Notes under the pieces: model-generated
Told to the model about the DNA's origin: nothing
Databases searched by the model: none
What the model saw: the letters and a program-made list of their open reading frames with translations, nothing else
Shown: piece after piece, positions 7,252 to 15,974 of the stretch
Layout of the letters: each line of letters begins with the position of its first letter
How positions within the stretch are numbered: the stretch's first letter is position 1
Source of the DNA: CAVVFX01 sp963747535
GTDB lineage: Bacteria > Acidobacteriota > Terriglobia > Bryobacterales > Bryobacteraceae
Direction of reading: 5' to 3'
Length of the DNA: 64,000 nucleotides
NCBI GenBank assembly: GCA_963747535.1
Contig: CAVVFX010000002.1
Span: 1,339,006-1,403,005 of the forward strand
Made by a program: the position numbers and the translations under genes

Positions 7252-8996
7252 TGTTTCGGTAACCTCGCTAAAGCTGCACGCAGGGCCGGAGAATCCTCCA
7301 CTGCCAGAGCGCGGCGGTAAAGCTCGGCTGCGGCAGGGTAATCCTGGAATTTGGTTTCGATGTAGGCGAGGACAGCCAACGCCTGAAAATCGTTGGGCCG
7401 GTCGGTCAACACCCGCCGCACGCGATCGCGGGCTTCGTCCAGATGCCCGGAGAGCGCATCCACACGGGCCAATTCGACCTGTGCGTCGGGGGTCGCGCCT
7501 TTGCTCCGCGACAGTTCGAGATTCTTGCGCGCCTGATCGAGGTTGCCTCGCATCAGCCACTGATGAGCCACGAAAGCGGCCCGCAGAGAGGGCGCCAGAT
7601 TGGCGTTGAACGATAGCAGCCTGTCATCCGCTTGGTCGGGAGTCTCTTTAGCGACAACATATGCGGTGGTTCGCGCGTCGTTCGCGGTGATGGCTTCGAG
7701 TTGGTAGGTGCCGGGCTCCATTCCCGCGAACGGCAGTTCGACAATCGAGAATGATTTGGCATCGGTAACGGAGCGCCACCTGACCTCTGAGCCTCTACGC
7801 AGCATCCACGTGACTTTTTCCGGAGCCGGCAGGAGAACCGCGGCGAACCGGCCGGTCGAGTTCAAATGGACTTGCCTGCCGTCGAATTCGAATGCCGTCT
7901 GGCGGCGATCGACGTCGGTTAACGGATCGGTCCGGAAGATGTCGCTCATCGCCACCTGATCCTTCACTACCAGCGGATACGCGTAGTTCCTGCTGTCGAC
8001 GGTGAACATCACCTGGTATGCTCCAGGCAACAAATCGAGGCGATGCGTATACGCCACGGAGGCGGCTTTAGGAAAGCTCAGATGGAGCTGGTTCTTATAG
8101 ACGCTGGCAGTATCCTGCAAGACTTCGATGTCCAGTTGGTGCTGCACGGCGGTTTCCAGTTTCAGATCCACTTGCGATCCACTGTAAGGAGAAGCCGTCA
8201 CGATGATATCTAGCTTCGGCTTAGACAGTATGAGCCGGGAAGTGACCCGTGTTTCAGGCGGTTTTCGAAGCAGAGTCTGGGGAGAAGTGATCTGGCCCAG
8301 GATCTCGTCGTTGCCGCTGTACTTGATGCCGGTCGCGATGTTGACGGCCGCGGTGACGACTTCGTCCTCCGCGGGCGGGACTTTGAGACTGCTGCGGATG
8401 TCGTTCTCGGTGATCTCGTCGTTGGGGCCGAACATGCCGTAAGTTGCCGCTTCCGGGATCAGCAAGGCGCGAATCGTGTCCACGGTGGGCGAGTAGAGCC
8501 TCGGGAGACCCACACTGTTCGGCTGGTAGAAGATCAGGCGCAGTTCCGTATTCAAGATGCCCGGCACTACATCGTAATACCAGATCTCCATGGGCACGAA
8601 GATTCTGGAGGAAGGCAGACGGGTAATTGTCGTAGGCGGTCCAAGAGCCAGGTAGACGCGGCCCGGATCGGTATTGGCGCCGGATGCAGGCCTGGTCGAG
8701 CCGAAAGCCGCGTCGACAAACTGGATGCGCTTGAAGTACTCTTCGCCGGTAATGGCTTTGCCCGTCCAGAAATTCTCTTCGAACTTCGCGCGGTCGTCTG
8801 AGGAAAGGCCGAGATAGGCTTTCTTCTCTGCCGACGTCAGAATGGGCGAGACCAGATCGAGCCAGGTAGTCGACTGGGCAGATGCGGAGAGGGGTAGGAG
8901 AAGCAGCGCGGCGAGATGGGGGAGGCGGCTGCTGCGCAGCCGGGCAGACCACAAAAAACGATGGTCTGCCCCACGGGGGTTGCGGGTGGTTCGCAT
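7248..8996 (-). CDS. GWxTD-domain protein with C-terminal TPR repeats
   Basis: This encodes 582 aa. The N-terminal region after the signal peptide (cleavage expected near LSASAQ) carries the GWxTD-type domain: FEENFWTGKAITGEEYFKRI, a central DPGRVYLALGPPT and the aromatic motif EIWYYD. A beta-rich middle follows, and a TPR-like helical end (ARKNLELSRSKG, RRVLTDRPNDFQALAVLAYI, AAELYRRAL). GWxTD proteins are common in Acidobacteria and have no settled biochemical role. The gene starts 4 nt after the TonB receptor stop and ends in an ATGA overlap with the amidohydrolase, so the three form one operon. The first 20 or so codons contain a palindromic repeat (8934-8979); an alternative TTG start lies within that repeat. 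Confidence 0.85.
   Translation of the reverse strand: MRTTRNPRGADHRFLWSARLRSSRLPHLAALLLLPLSASAQSTTWLDLVSPILTSAEKKAYLGLSSDDRAKFEENFWTGKAITGEEYFKRIQFVDAAFGSTRPASGANTDPGRVYLALGPPTTITRLPSSRIFVPMEIWYYDVVPGILNTELRLIFYQPNSVGLPRLYSPTVDTIRALLIPEAATYGMFGPNDEITENDIRSSLKVPPAEDEVVTAAVNIATGIKYSGNDEILGQITSPQTLLRKPPETRVTSRLILSKPKLDIIVTASPYSGSQVDLKLETAVQHQLDIEVLQDTASVYKNQLHLSFPKAASVAYTHRLDLLPGAYQVMFTVDSRNYAYPLVVKDQVAMSDIFRTDPLTDVDRRQTAFEFDGRQVHLNSTGRFAAVLLPAPEKVTWMLRRGSEVRWRSVTDAKSFSIVELPFAGMEPGTYQLEAITANDARTTAYVVAKETPDQADDRLLSFNANLAPSLRAAFVAHQWLMRGNLDQARKNLELSRSKGATPDAQVELARVDALSGHLDEARDRVRRVLTDRPNDFQALAVLAYIETKFQDYPAAAELYRRALAVEDSPALRAALARLPKQ
8934..8979. repeat. Palindromic interspersed repeat, copy 1 (inside a coding region)
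   Basis: It has a perfect 9-bp stem, GGCAGACCA and TGGTCTGCC, around an A-rich 10-nt loop. The flanks GCGCAGCC and ACGGGGG are shared with copy 2 at 12341-12385. This copy lies within the 5' end of the GWxTD gene and encodes residues of the signal-peptide n-region (RGADHRFLWSA). Confidence 0.8.
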
Positions 8997-9000
8997 GACT

Positions 9001-11829
9001 TTAGAACTCGATGCGGCCGGCAAACTGGAGCATGCGTGCGGCGTACGCCAGATCTGTATTCTGGACGGGTGCGTTGTAACTCGAAACGTTCACCACGGTC
9101 TGGTAACTACCGAAATTCGCGTGGTTGAACAGGTTGAAGGCTTCGATCATGGGAATGAAGCGGATGCGGTCCTTGAGCGTGAAGGTCTTGGAGAGCCGCA
9201 TATCGACGCGTTCTATCGGATTGCCCACCAGCGCATCACGTTTCACCAGATCGTACGCCACGCCGTTCAATGTCATGCTCGTAATATCCGACGCCGGTCC
9301 GTAGTAAGCCGAGGAGGCCGTGAAGAGGCGATCGTTCACGCCAGTCGCATTGAAAGGATTCTGATTGGCCGTGACCTGGAAATTCTGGCCCGATCCGAAG
9401 TGGAAACTGCCGCTCAGCGAGAAGCCCCACTTCAACTGATACGACGCGGCGATGGTCATGGTCGCGGTTTGATTGTCCGGCGATGTGCCCCATTCGGCTG
9501 CCAGGTTCATCTGATTATTGGGATAGTAGAATGCGCCGGTGGTGGAGTCTTTCAGATGCGCGAGCGTGAAGGCGCCGGAGACCGAGAAGTTTTGGGCAAA
9601 GCGGTGCTGCACTCCGACCTGGAGCGTATTATCGATGGAGCCCGCGGCGGCCGGCGTGGTGAAGTTCAGAATCCCCGCAAAATTCGGGTTGGGACGTCCC
9701 AGGCTTGGGTTGGCCAGATAGCCGGTGGCGGGATTGTAGAAGACATTGGCGTCGGTGCGTTCCCAGTCGTGATAAATGCGGAAGTGCGCATAATCGGCGG
9801 ATAGCGTCCAACTCTTGGAGATCTGATGCTCGACCCCGATACTCAGTTGCAGCGAGTAAGGCGTCTGTACATTCGGACCCAGAGTCTGGATGGTTTGGGC
9901 GGCCACGGGAACCGCTCCGGAAAGGAAATCCTGGCCGGTGGTGGTTCCGAAGGGTGCGGCCAGGTTGACGGGATTGGTGGCCGTGCCGGTTACGGTCGGC
10001 GAGATGGTCGTCTGACCGTTGAAGATCGTATCATCGATGCTCGCGTTCGCCTGAATGTCAGCGTAGAAGAGACCGCCGCCACCGCGGATCACGGTCCGGC
10101 GCGAACCGGTGACATCCCAGGCAAAGCCCACGCGAGGCTGGAACAGAAGATTCTGGTTGTCGTGCGGAGTCTGGACGCCGCTCCTCAGAGTCAGGTTCGG
10201 ATTAAAGATGCCGAGATCGTTGTCGTAGCGCAGTCCCAGATTCAACGTCAGCTTGCGAGTTACCTTCCAATCGTCCTGGAACCACAGGCCCATCTCGTTG
10301 GTCGGCAGGCTGTAGAGATAATTGCCGAAGCCCTGCGTGTAGGAGGTGGCATAGGGGCCTAGTGCCGCGATGTTCCAGGTGGACGGATCATTCCACGTGG
10401 GGAAGACCTGGGCCAGGTTCAAGGAGCTCACGCCCGAAGAAAAGGATAAGACCGTTCCGCGCACATTCTGCCCGAAGTTGCCGGAGTAGAGATTGTGTTG
10501 ATAGTCGATGCCGGCCCGGAGGCTATGCGAACCCTTCAGCCAGAACAGATCGTCACGATACTGATAGGTGTTCTGTCCAAGCTGCTGAGGGTAGTTGTAC
10601 GGACCGCCGACGGTGATAGTGGGCAATCGGTATTCCTGGCTTTCGACCAGATTCTCGTTCGCCCAATCGAAGTGATTGAAGCCGAACTTGAGTTCGTTCA
10701 CGATGGACGGCGTGGCTGTCCACGTCCAGTTACCGAGGACCGCGTAGCTGGTGCGCGTGGAGTCGGTGGCGCGCGTCGGCGAGGCACTGCCGGTGACGTT
10801 ATTGAACGGCTCCTGCCACGTATAGCCGGTGGCGCGGATAGAGAAACGGTTGGTCGAGTTCAACTGGTAGTCGGTATGCAGCAGGTAGCTGTTGGTCCGC
10901 AGCTCGTTGGCGAACGTGTAACTCAAGCCGCCGAAGCCGGTAGGAGTGTCGAAAATCGTGTTGGGCTGCCGCTCACCCTCGTAGGCGAAGAAGAAGAAGA
11001 GTTTTTCTTTCAGGATTGGGCCGCCGAACGTCCCGCCGAACTGCTGATCGGAGAAAGGCAGCACTTTGTGCGCCACCGAATCGGCCGCATTGAAATCGGA
11101 GTTGCGGAAATAGCCGTAGAGAGTTCCGTGATACGCATTGGTGCCGGACTTGGTTTGCACGTTGACCTGCATGCGCGCCGACCTCCCCAGGGTCGCATCG
11201 AAGCGATTGGTGATGATCTGAAACTGATCGATTGCGTCCTGGCTGTATTGCGGCTCGCCAAAAGCATCGGCGGCGGAGTTCTGCGTGACCTGCTGGCCAT
11301 CCACGTTGATCTGCAACTTCCCGCCATCGGTGGTGCCGAGCGGAGAGTTAGTGACATCGTTACTCGTGATGCCCGGGACCATCATGGCCAGTTGCAGATA
11401 GTTACGGCCGTTCAAAGGAATCTTGCTGACTTCAGTCGGGCTGACATCCCCGGAAATCGTGGACGTGCTGGTGTCCACCGCGGCAGCCGCGGCTTCGACT
11501 GCGACGGAGGCACTCGCGGTAGCCAGTTGCATGGCGATGTCGATGGTGGCCACCTGGCCGACGAGCAGCGAAAACGTCCGTTCGGCCGGCGTGAATCCGG
11601 GGGCTTCGAAGCGGATCACATATTTCGCCGCGCGCAGCGCGGGAAACTGATAAATGCCTTGCGAGTTCGAGATGGTCTTGATCCTGGCTCCGTCGTCTGC
11701 CGTGGCAGTGACCACGGCGGCATCGATGCTCGCGGCCGTGGGATCGGTGATTCGTCCACTGATGGCGGTCTGTTGGGCGAGCGAGATGCCGGCTGTAAAT
11801 ACAATGAGTGCAGCGAGCTGTCGGGTCAT
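9001..11829 (-). CDS. TonB-dependent receptor with carboxypeptidase-regulatory-like N-terminus
   Basis: This encodes 942 aa. The start is the ATG at 11829, with a strong ribosome-binding site (AAGGAGAG) 6 nt upstream. A signal peptide (MTRQLAALIVFTAGISLAQQ) is followed by a CarboxypepD_reg-like beta-sandwich (ISGRITDPTAASIDAAVV... about residues 22-105) and a plug region with LNGRNYLQLAMMVPGI near 140. The rest is an outer-membrane beta-barrel, ending in a terminal aromatic (FAGRIEF) as expected for BAM-dependent insertion. This is the large 'TonB-dependent receptor, plug' family expanded in Solibacter, likely importing oligosaccharides or peptides. It heads a three-gene operon with the GWxTD protein and the amidohydrolase, which points to uptake and breakdown of a shared substrate. 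Confidence 0.92.
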   Translation of the reverse strand: MTRQLAALIVFTAGISLAQQTAISGRITDPTAASIDAAVVTATADDGARIKTISNSQGIYQFPALRAAKYVIRFEAPGFTPAERTFSLLVGQVATIDIAMQLATASASVAVEAAAAAVDTSTSTISGDVSPTEVSKIPLNGRNYLQLAMMVPGITSNDVTNSPLGTTDGGKLQINVDGQQVTQNSAADAFGEPQYSQDAIDQFQIITNRFDATLGRSARMQVNVQTKSGTNAYHGTLYGYFRNSDFNAADSVAHKVLPFSDQQFGGTFGGPILKEKLFFFFAYEGERQPNTIFDTPTGFGGLSYTFANELRTNSYLLHTDYQLNSTNRFSIRATGYTWQEPFNNVTGSASPTRATDSTRTSYAVLGNWTWTATPSIVNELKFGFNHFDWANENLVESQEYRLPTITVGGPYNYPQQLGQNTYQYRDDLFWLKGSHSLRAGIDYQHNLYSGNFGQNVRGTVLSFSSGVSSLNLAQVFPTWNDPSTWNIAALGPYATSYTQGFGNYLYSLPTNEMGLWFQDDWKVTRKLTLNLGLRYDNDLGIFNPNLTLRSGVQTPHDNQNLLFQPRVGFAWDVTGSRRTVIRGGGGLFYADIQANASIDDTIFNGQTTISPTVTGTATNPVNLAAPFGTTTGQDFLSGAVPVAAQTIQTLGPNVQTPYSLQLSIGVEHQISKSWTLSADYAHFRIYHDWERTDANVFYNPATGYLANPSLGRPNPNFAGILNFTTPAAAGSIDNTLQVGVQHRFAQNFSVSGAFTLAHLKDSTTGAFYYPNNQMNLAAEWGTSPDNQTATMTIAASYQLKWGFSLSGSFHFGSGQNFQVTANQNPFNATGVNDRLFTASSAYYGPASDITSMTLNGVAYDLVKRDALVGNPIERVDMRLSKTFTLKDRIRFIPMIEAFNLFNHANFGSYQTVVNVSSYNAPVQNTDLAYAARMLQFAGRIEF

Positions 11830-12485
11830 GAAACTCTCCTTGTCGTTGGCAGAATCTGGCACTACGGCGCGTATAGAAACGCGCGCAGACAATCTTCTGG
11901 ACAGGAGAAAGGCTCAGCAAGGAGGGCGTGTAAAAAGCAGCAGACAGAGCTGAGATTGAAACGGGTTAGAAATCATTGTCAACCAGCGCAAAGGCAAATG
12001 TCAAACCGATGCATGCGATCGGGTCGCGGATTTAATCTTTTAGTGGCGTGGGGCGGGTCAATCCTGGCCGCAGCCGCTTTTCAAGCAGCTCACGGCTGCT
12101 GCGCAGCCCCGGACTATAGTCATTTGAATTTCAACTTCTTGCGAGCCAGCGGGCACTTGTGATGGCGAAAGCTCGTTTCTCCGGCTTCGTCTCGAATGGT
12201 CGGGCGAGAGGCAAAGCCGCAGAAACAGCCGCGACCCAGGCCGCTTCGCACACCAAAGCCTGTCGCTTGGGAGACAAGGGCGACCAGGGGGTCGCATGCG
12301 GACGTGGGCGTCCGCCAAAAGGCCAAAGCCGAGGGCCGCCGCGCAGCCGGCAGACCACAAAAAACGATGGTCTGCCCTACGGGGGCCAGTGACTGGCAGT
12401 TTCAGACCCCTTTGGAGCGTGCCTTCGCGGCGCGCTAGCGCGGCTGAAAGCTGGCAGCAGCCAGGATTATTGGTTGCCTCGCGAG
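11830..12485. other. Intergenic region with promoter side of the receptor operon and a repeat
   Basis: No gene is supported. The right end of this stretch holds palindromic repeat copy 2; the left end (11830-12000) must contain the leader and promoter of the TonB receptor operon, but I cannot place clear -35/-10 boxes. Long plus-strand frames here are antisense shadows. Confidence 0.5.
12341..12385. repeat. Palindromic interspersed repeat, copy 2
   Basis: It has the same 9-bp stem and A-rich loop as copy 1 and almost identical flanks (GCGCAGCC before; CTACGGGGG after). Here it is intergenic, between a secreted-protein gene and the TonB receptor promoter region. Confidence 0.8.
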
Positions 12486-13193
12486 CTAATTCTTGGTCAG
12501 GCTCAGGCCGGTGACGACGACCTCGGTATTGTGGGCGAAGCGCAGCCCATAGATGCCGTCGGTGGATTTGAGCTTGCCATCCGTCACCACCGCGGATTTA
12601 TCGTAAGTGGCCACGACCGTACCGTTGATGGCGCAGTCCACCTTATCGCCCTTCACCGACATCGCGATCTCCTGTGACACCGGCTCTCCCGGGCCTGCTG
12701 CCTTGTTGACGGCGGCGTTCATCTCGCCTCGCCTGCCGTTCATCTGAAACGGCGCCGGTCCGAATCCGCGCACGATGAAATTCCCATTGCCGTACGCCGC
12801 GCAGTAGAGATAGCTCTGCTGGTCAGTTCCCAGACCGTTGCCTGCGATGACGATGCCGTAGGGGTGAGGATGACTGTTCAGGTTCATGTATTTGGGCTCT
12901 TTGAACGTCGCCTTCACCGTGTAGTTGCCAGTGGCTTTGTTGGCCGGATTCCAATAAGTCACCGCCGGACCCGTAGTCACACGCAGATCCTTGCCGTCTT
13001 TTGCTAACTTCGCGTTGTTGAGCGACTGTCCTGCCTTTTCCTCACTCGCATCGATCTTTCCTGTCCAGCCAGGGACGGAAATGCCGCCGCCCGGAACAGC
13101 GCGTGAACTCTCGTCTGAAGCCTGTGGATTGGCCATCGCGGGCGTGAGCATGACGATAGCGATTGTAAGCTGGGGAAGGTGGACGAAACGCAT
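12486..13193 (-). CDS. Secreted protein, possible beta-sandwich (DUF1080/LamG-like)
   Basis: This encodes 235 aa. The preferred start is the ATG at 13193 (MRFVHLPQLTIAIVMLTPAM), with AAAGGA 8 nt upstream; an ATG five codons earlier would remove that spacing. A signal peptide is followed by a beta-strand-rich body: WTGKIDAS, VTYWNPANKATGNYTVKATF, HPHPYGIVIAGNG, NFIVRGFG, DKVDCAINGTVVATYDK and GIYGLRFAHNTEVVVTGLSL. This resembles the jelly-roll 'family 16/3-keto-disaccharide hydrolase-like' domains that bind or cleave sugars, but I see no certain catalytic residues. It is divergent from the ADOP permease gene and shares its 120-bp intergenic region. Confidence 0.7.
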   Translation of the reverse strand: MRFVHLPQLTIAIVMLTPAMANPQASDESSRAVPGGGISVPGWTGKIDASEEKAGQSLNNAKLAKDGKDLRVTTGPAVTYWNPANKATGNYTVKATFKEPKYMNLNSHPHPYGIVIAGNGLGTDQQSYLYCAAYGNGNFIVRGFGPAPFQMNGRRGEMNAAVNKAAGPGEPVSQEIAMSVKGDKVDCAINGTVVATYDKSAVVTDGKLKSTDGIYGLRFAHNTEVVVTGLSLTKN

Positions 13194-13269
13194 ACAGTGT
13201 CCTTTCATGGGAAAGTTGGCAGCTATGATTATAACGGCTCCCCGAACTCGAAAAAGGACCTGCCCGGTA

Positions 13270-13296
13270 ACCTTTACTGCGGAGTACGGTAAAGGT
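13270..13296. promoter_or_regulatory. Nested inverted repeat upstream of the ADOP permease gene
   Basis: An 8-bp perfect inverted repeat, ACCTTTAC and GTAAAGGT, encloses a second short palindrome (ACT..AGT). It ends 17 bp before the permease start and 77 bp from the divergent gene, a natural position for an operator serving one or both promoters. The regulator is unknown. Confidence 0.45.
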
Positions 13297-13313
13297 ATAG
13301 AGGCGTTTGCGAC

Positions 13314-15809
13314 ATGCTGAAGCTTGCGCGGTGGCTTGACTCATTTCGTGCCGACGCCGTCTTTGGATGGCGGCAGCTGAGGAAGAACAAAGTTACGTCC
13401 GCGGCGGCGATACTATCGCTGGCGCTGGCCGTCGGGGCATGCACATCGGCATTCCGTCTTATCGATGCTCTTCTGCTGCGCCCTCTACCCGTCGCCGAGC
13501 CCGAACGGTTGCACGTGGTGGCTTTCGCCGGACCCGACGCGAGGGACGGCAAGATGGTGGAATACGACAGTTGCTCGTATCCTATGTTCACTCGCATGCG
13601 CGATGCCGTAAAAGAGCAGGCCGAACTATTTGCAGTCTCCTATGCGGACCGCAGCGATCTGACTTACGGCTCGGACCAGGAGATGGAGCGAGCCCACCTG
13701 CAGTATGTCTCGGGACGGATGTTTCCGGTGTTCGGCCTGCATCCAGCCCTGGGAAGGCTGCTCACCGAACGTGACGACCTGAAGCCCGGTGCGCATCCTT
13801 ACGCGGTGATCTCCTTTGACTATTGGAAGCTGCGCTTTGGCCGCGATCCCAAGGTGCTTGGCCGTACCTTTCGCATGGACGACAGGGTCTACCAGATCGT
13901 GGGCGTCTCGGAGCAGCGCTTCACTGGAACCGAAACCGGTATCGTGACCGACATCTTCATCCCCATGATGATGAAGAATCCCCGTACGCTGAACAGCAAA
14001 AACAATTTCTGGCTCAGGACGTTTGTGAAGCTCAAGCCCGGAGTTTCGCCGGGACCTATTCACGACCGGTTGAGCGCAACCTTTCGAGCTCTCCAGATCG
14101 AACGCGCTAAGAGTTTCCCGGGTCTCTCCAAAGCGGCTCTGGATCGTTTTTTCAAAGAGACGCTGTTGCTGGAGCCTGCTGCTGCCGGGCGCTCAAATAT
14201 GCAGAGAGACTACCGCCCTTCGCTGGTAGCGATCGCCATACTGGTGGCGCTGGTGTTGCTGATTGCCTGCGCGAACGTGGCGAACCTGATGACCGCCAGG
14301 GCTGCCTCGCGGGCGCGTGAAATGGCGCTGCGTATCTCGATCGGCGCCGGCCGGGGGCGGCTGGTGCAGCTCGTGATGCTGGAGAGCGTCTGGCTGGCGG
14401 TGCTCGCTACCATGGCCGGAACGTTGTTCGCAGGGTGGGCCGCGCCGGTGGTCCTCGGCATGATCAATCCACCGGACGACCCTGCACGGCTGATCCTGCC
14501 GGCCGACTGGCGCGTGCTCGCCTTCGGCTTAGTGCTGGTCACGGGTGTAACGATTCTCTTCGGTCTCACGCCGGCGCTCCGAGCATCTTCCGTGAAGCCT
14601 GCGAGCGCACTCAAGGGCGGAGAGGATCCGCATTCGCGGCGGCATTTGATGCATTCGCTGATCGCCGTACAGGTGGCGTTTTGTTTTCTGGTGCTGTTCG
14701 TTGCCGGTCTGTTCGTTACGACCTTTGAGAAGCTCTCGAACCAGGCCACGGGTTTTTCCTCGGAGCGAATTCTCAATCTCGAGACCGTCACGCGCCATCC
14801 GCAACTTCCGGCTTACTGGGACGAAGTGACCGCACATCTGCGCGCCGTGCCCGGTGTCGAGAAGGTTGCGCTCACGGGTTATCCGCTGCTGAGCGGCGAG
14901 AGCAATGTCGGCGATATTTCGATCAACGGCGCACCGCCAAACGAAGTGTTTTCGGACTTTCTCAGCGTTTCTCCGGGCTGGGCGGACACCATGAAAATTC
15001 CCTTCATCAACGGCAGAGACTTTCGCGCCACGGATGCGAATCCTTCCGTTGCAATTGTCAATCAGGCGTTCGCGAAGCAATACTTCGACGGTCAGGATCC
15101 TACCGGAAAACGCTTCGACAGAATGGACGCGACCGGCCGGCGTGTGGCCATCGAGATCGTGGGTTTCGTCCACGATGCAAGGTCGAGGGACATGCGCCGG
15201 CCCATCCGCCCGACAGCCTGGATTCCCTTCTACTCGGTTGACACCAATGGCTCGTCACGGCCGTCGAGCCGGGGAACCTTTATCGTGCGCACCGCGCAGC
15301 GCGACCCGCTCCAGCTAGCGTCAACATTGCGTGCGGCAGTGTCGAGCGGACAGAGCGAATTCCACGTCAACAATATCCGGACGCAGGTGGAGATCAATCA
15401 ATCACAGACCGTCCGGGAGCGGCTGCTCGCTGTCCTGGCGCTATTTTTCGCGGCCGTCGCGCTGTTGCTGGCGGGGGTTGGTTTGTATGGGGTACTCGAT
15501 TACTCGGTGCTGCAGCGGAGGCGTGAGATCGGAATCCGCATGGCGATCGGAGCACGCGCGGGAGCCATTGCGCGGCACATCACGCTGGAGGTCTTTGCCA
15601 TGGTGCTCGCGGGGTCCATTGCGGGCCTTGCGCTCGGTATCGCGTCGGTGCGATACATTGAGACTCTGTTCTTTCAGGTCAAAGGCACCGACCTCAGCAT
15701 GCTGGCACTTCCGTCATTGACGATTGTGGCGGCGGCGTTACTGGCGGCGCTGCCGGCGGTGATCCATGCGGTCCGCATCGACCCCGCTGAGACGCTCCGC
15801 TCGGAATAG
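13314..15809 (+). CDS. ABC-type permease of the ADOP (MacB/FtsX-like) family
   Basis: This encodes 831 aa. The protein begins with a short cytoplasmic segment and a first membrane span (SAAAILSLALAVGACTSAF, about residues 28-48). A MacB-like periplasmic core follows (GRMFPVFGLHPALGRLLT; DYWKLRFGRDPKVLGRTFRMD). Then come an FtsX block around residues 300-400 (AILVALVLLIACANVANLM), a second periplasmic part, and a second FtsX block at about 695-820 ending ALPAVIHAVRIDPAETLR. This two-block layout is the 'acidobacterial duplicated orphan permease'. These usually lack a dedicated ATPase gene, as here. Most are next to a PadR gene; this copy is not. It probably moves or releases a hydrophobic compound or lipoprotein-like cargo. 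Confidence 0.9.
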   Translation: MLKLARWLDSFRADAVFGWRQLRKNKVTSAAAILSLALAVGACTSAFRLIDALLLRPLPVAEPERLHVVAFAGPDARDGKMVEYDSCSYPMFTRMRDAVKEQAELFAVSYADRSDLTYGSDQEMERAHLQYVSGRMFPVFGLHPALGRLLTERDDLKPGAHPYAVISFDYWKLRFGRDPKVLGRTFRMDDRVYQIVGVSEQRFTGTETGIVTDIFIPMMMKNPRTLNSKNNFWLRTFVKLKPGVSPGPIHDRLSATFRALQIERAKSFPGLSKAALDRFFKETLLLEPAAAGRSNMQRDYRPSLVAIAILVALVLLIACANVANLMTARAASRAREMALRISIGAGRGRLVQLVMLESVWLAVLATMAGTLFAGWAAPVVLGMINPPDDPARLILPADWRVLAFGLVLVTGVTILFGLTPALRASSVKPASALKGGEDPHSRRHLMHSLIAVQVAFCFLVLFVAGLFVTTFEKLSNQATGFSSERILNLETVTRHPQLPAYWDEVTAHLRAVPGVEKVALTGYPLLSGESNVGDISINGAPPNEVFSDFLSVSPGWADTMKIPFINGRDFRATDANPSVAIVNQAFAKQYFDGQDPTGKRFDRMDATGRRVAIEIVGFVHDARSRDMRRPIRPTAWIPFYSVDTNGSSRPSSRGTFIVRTAQRDPLQLASTLRAAVSSGQSEFHVNNIRTQVEINQSQTVRERLLAVLALFFAAVALLLAGVGLYGVLDYSVLQRRREIGIRMAIGARAGAIARHITLEVFAMVLAGSIAGLALGIASVRYIETLFFQVKGTDLSMLALPSLTIVAAALLAALPAVIHAVRIDPAETLRSE

Positions 15810-15974
15810 GAGGCCAATTGTAGAGTAGGACCTTAGCTTATCAGGGCTGAGATCCACGATGGGGCAGTATTTTCTGGATGCTGTGCTGGCATTTATCGTC
15901 GAGGACAGGCGGAGCGGCCTGCCTGTGGCGACGACCGCCAGCTATTGGGCTAATGTGGCAGACTGATAGCTGGA

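Noticed and set aside
10495..12162. 555-codon open frame on the plus strand
   Set aside because: Antisense shadow of the TonB receptor gene in GC-rich DNA; composition is Arg/Gly-rich nonsense.
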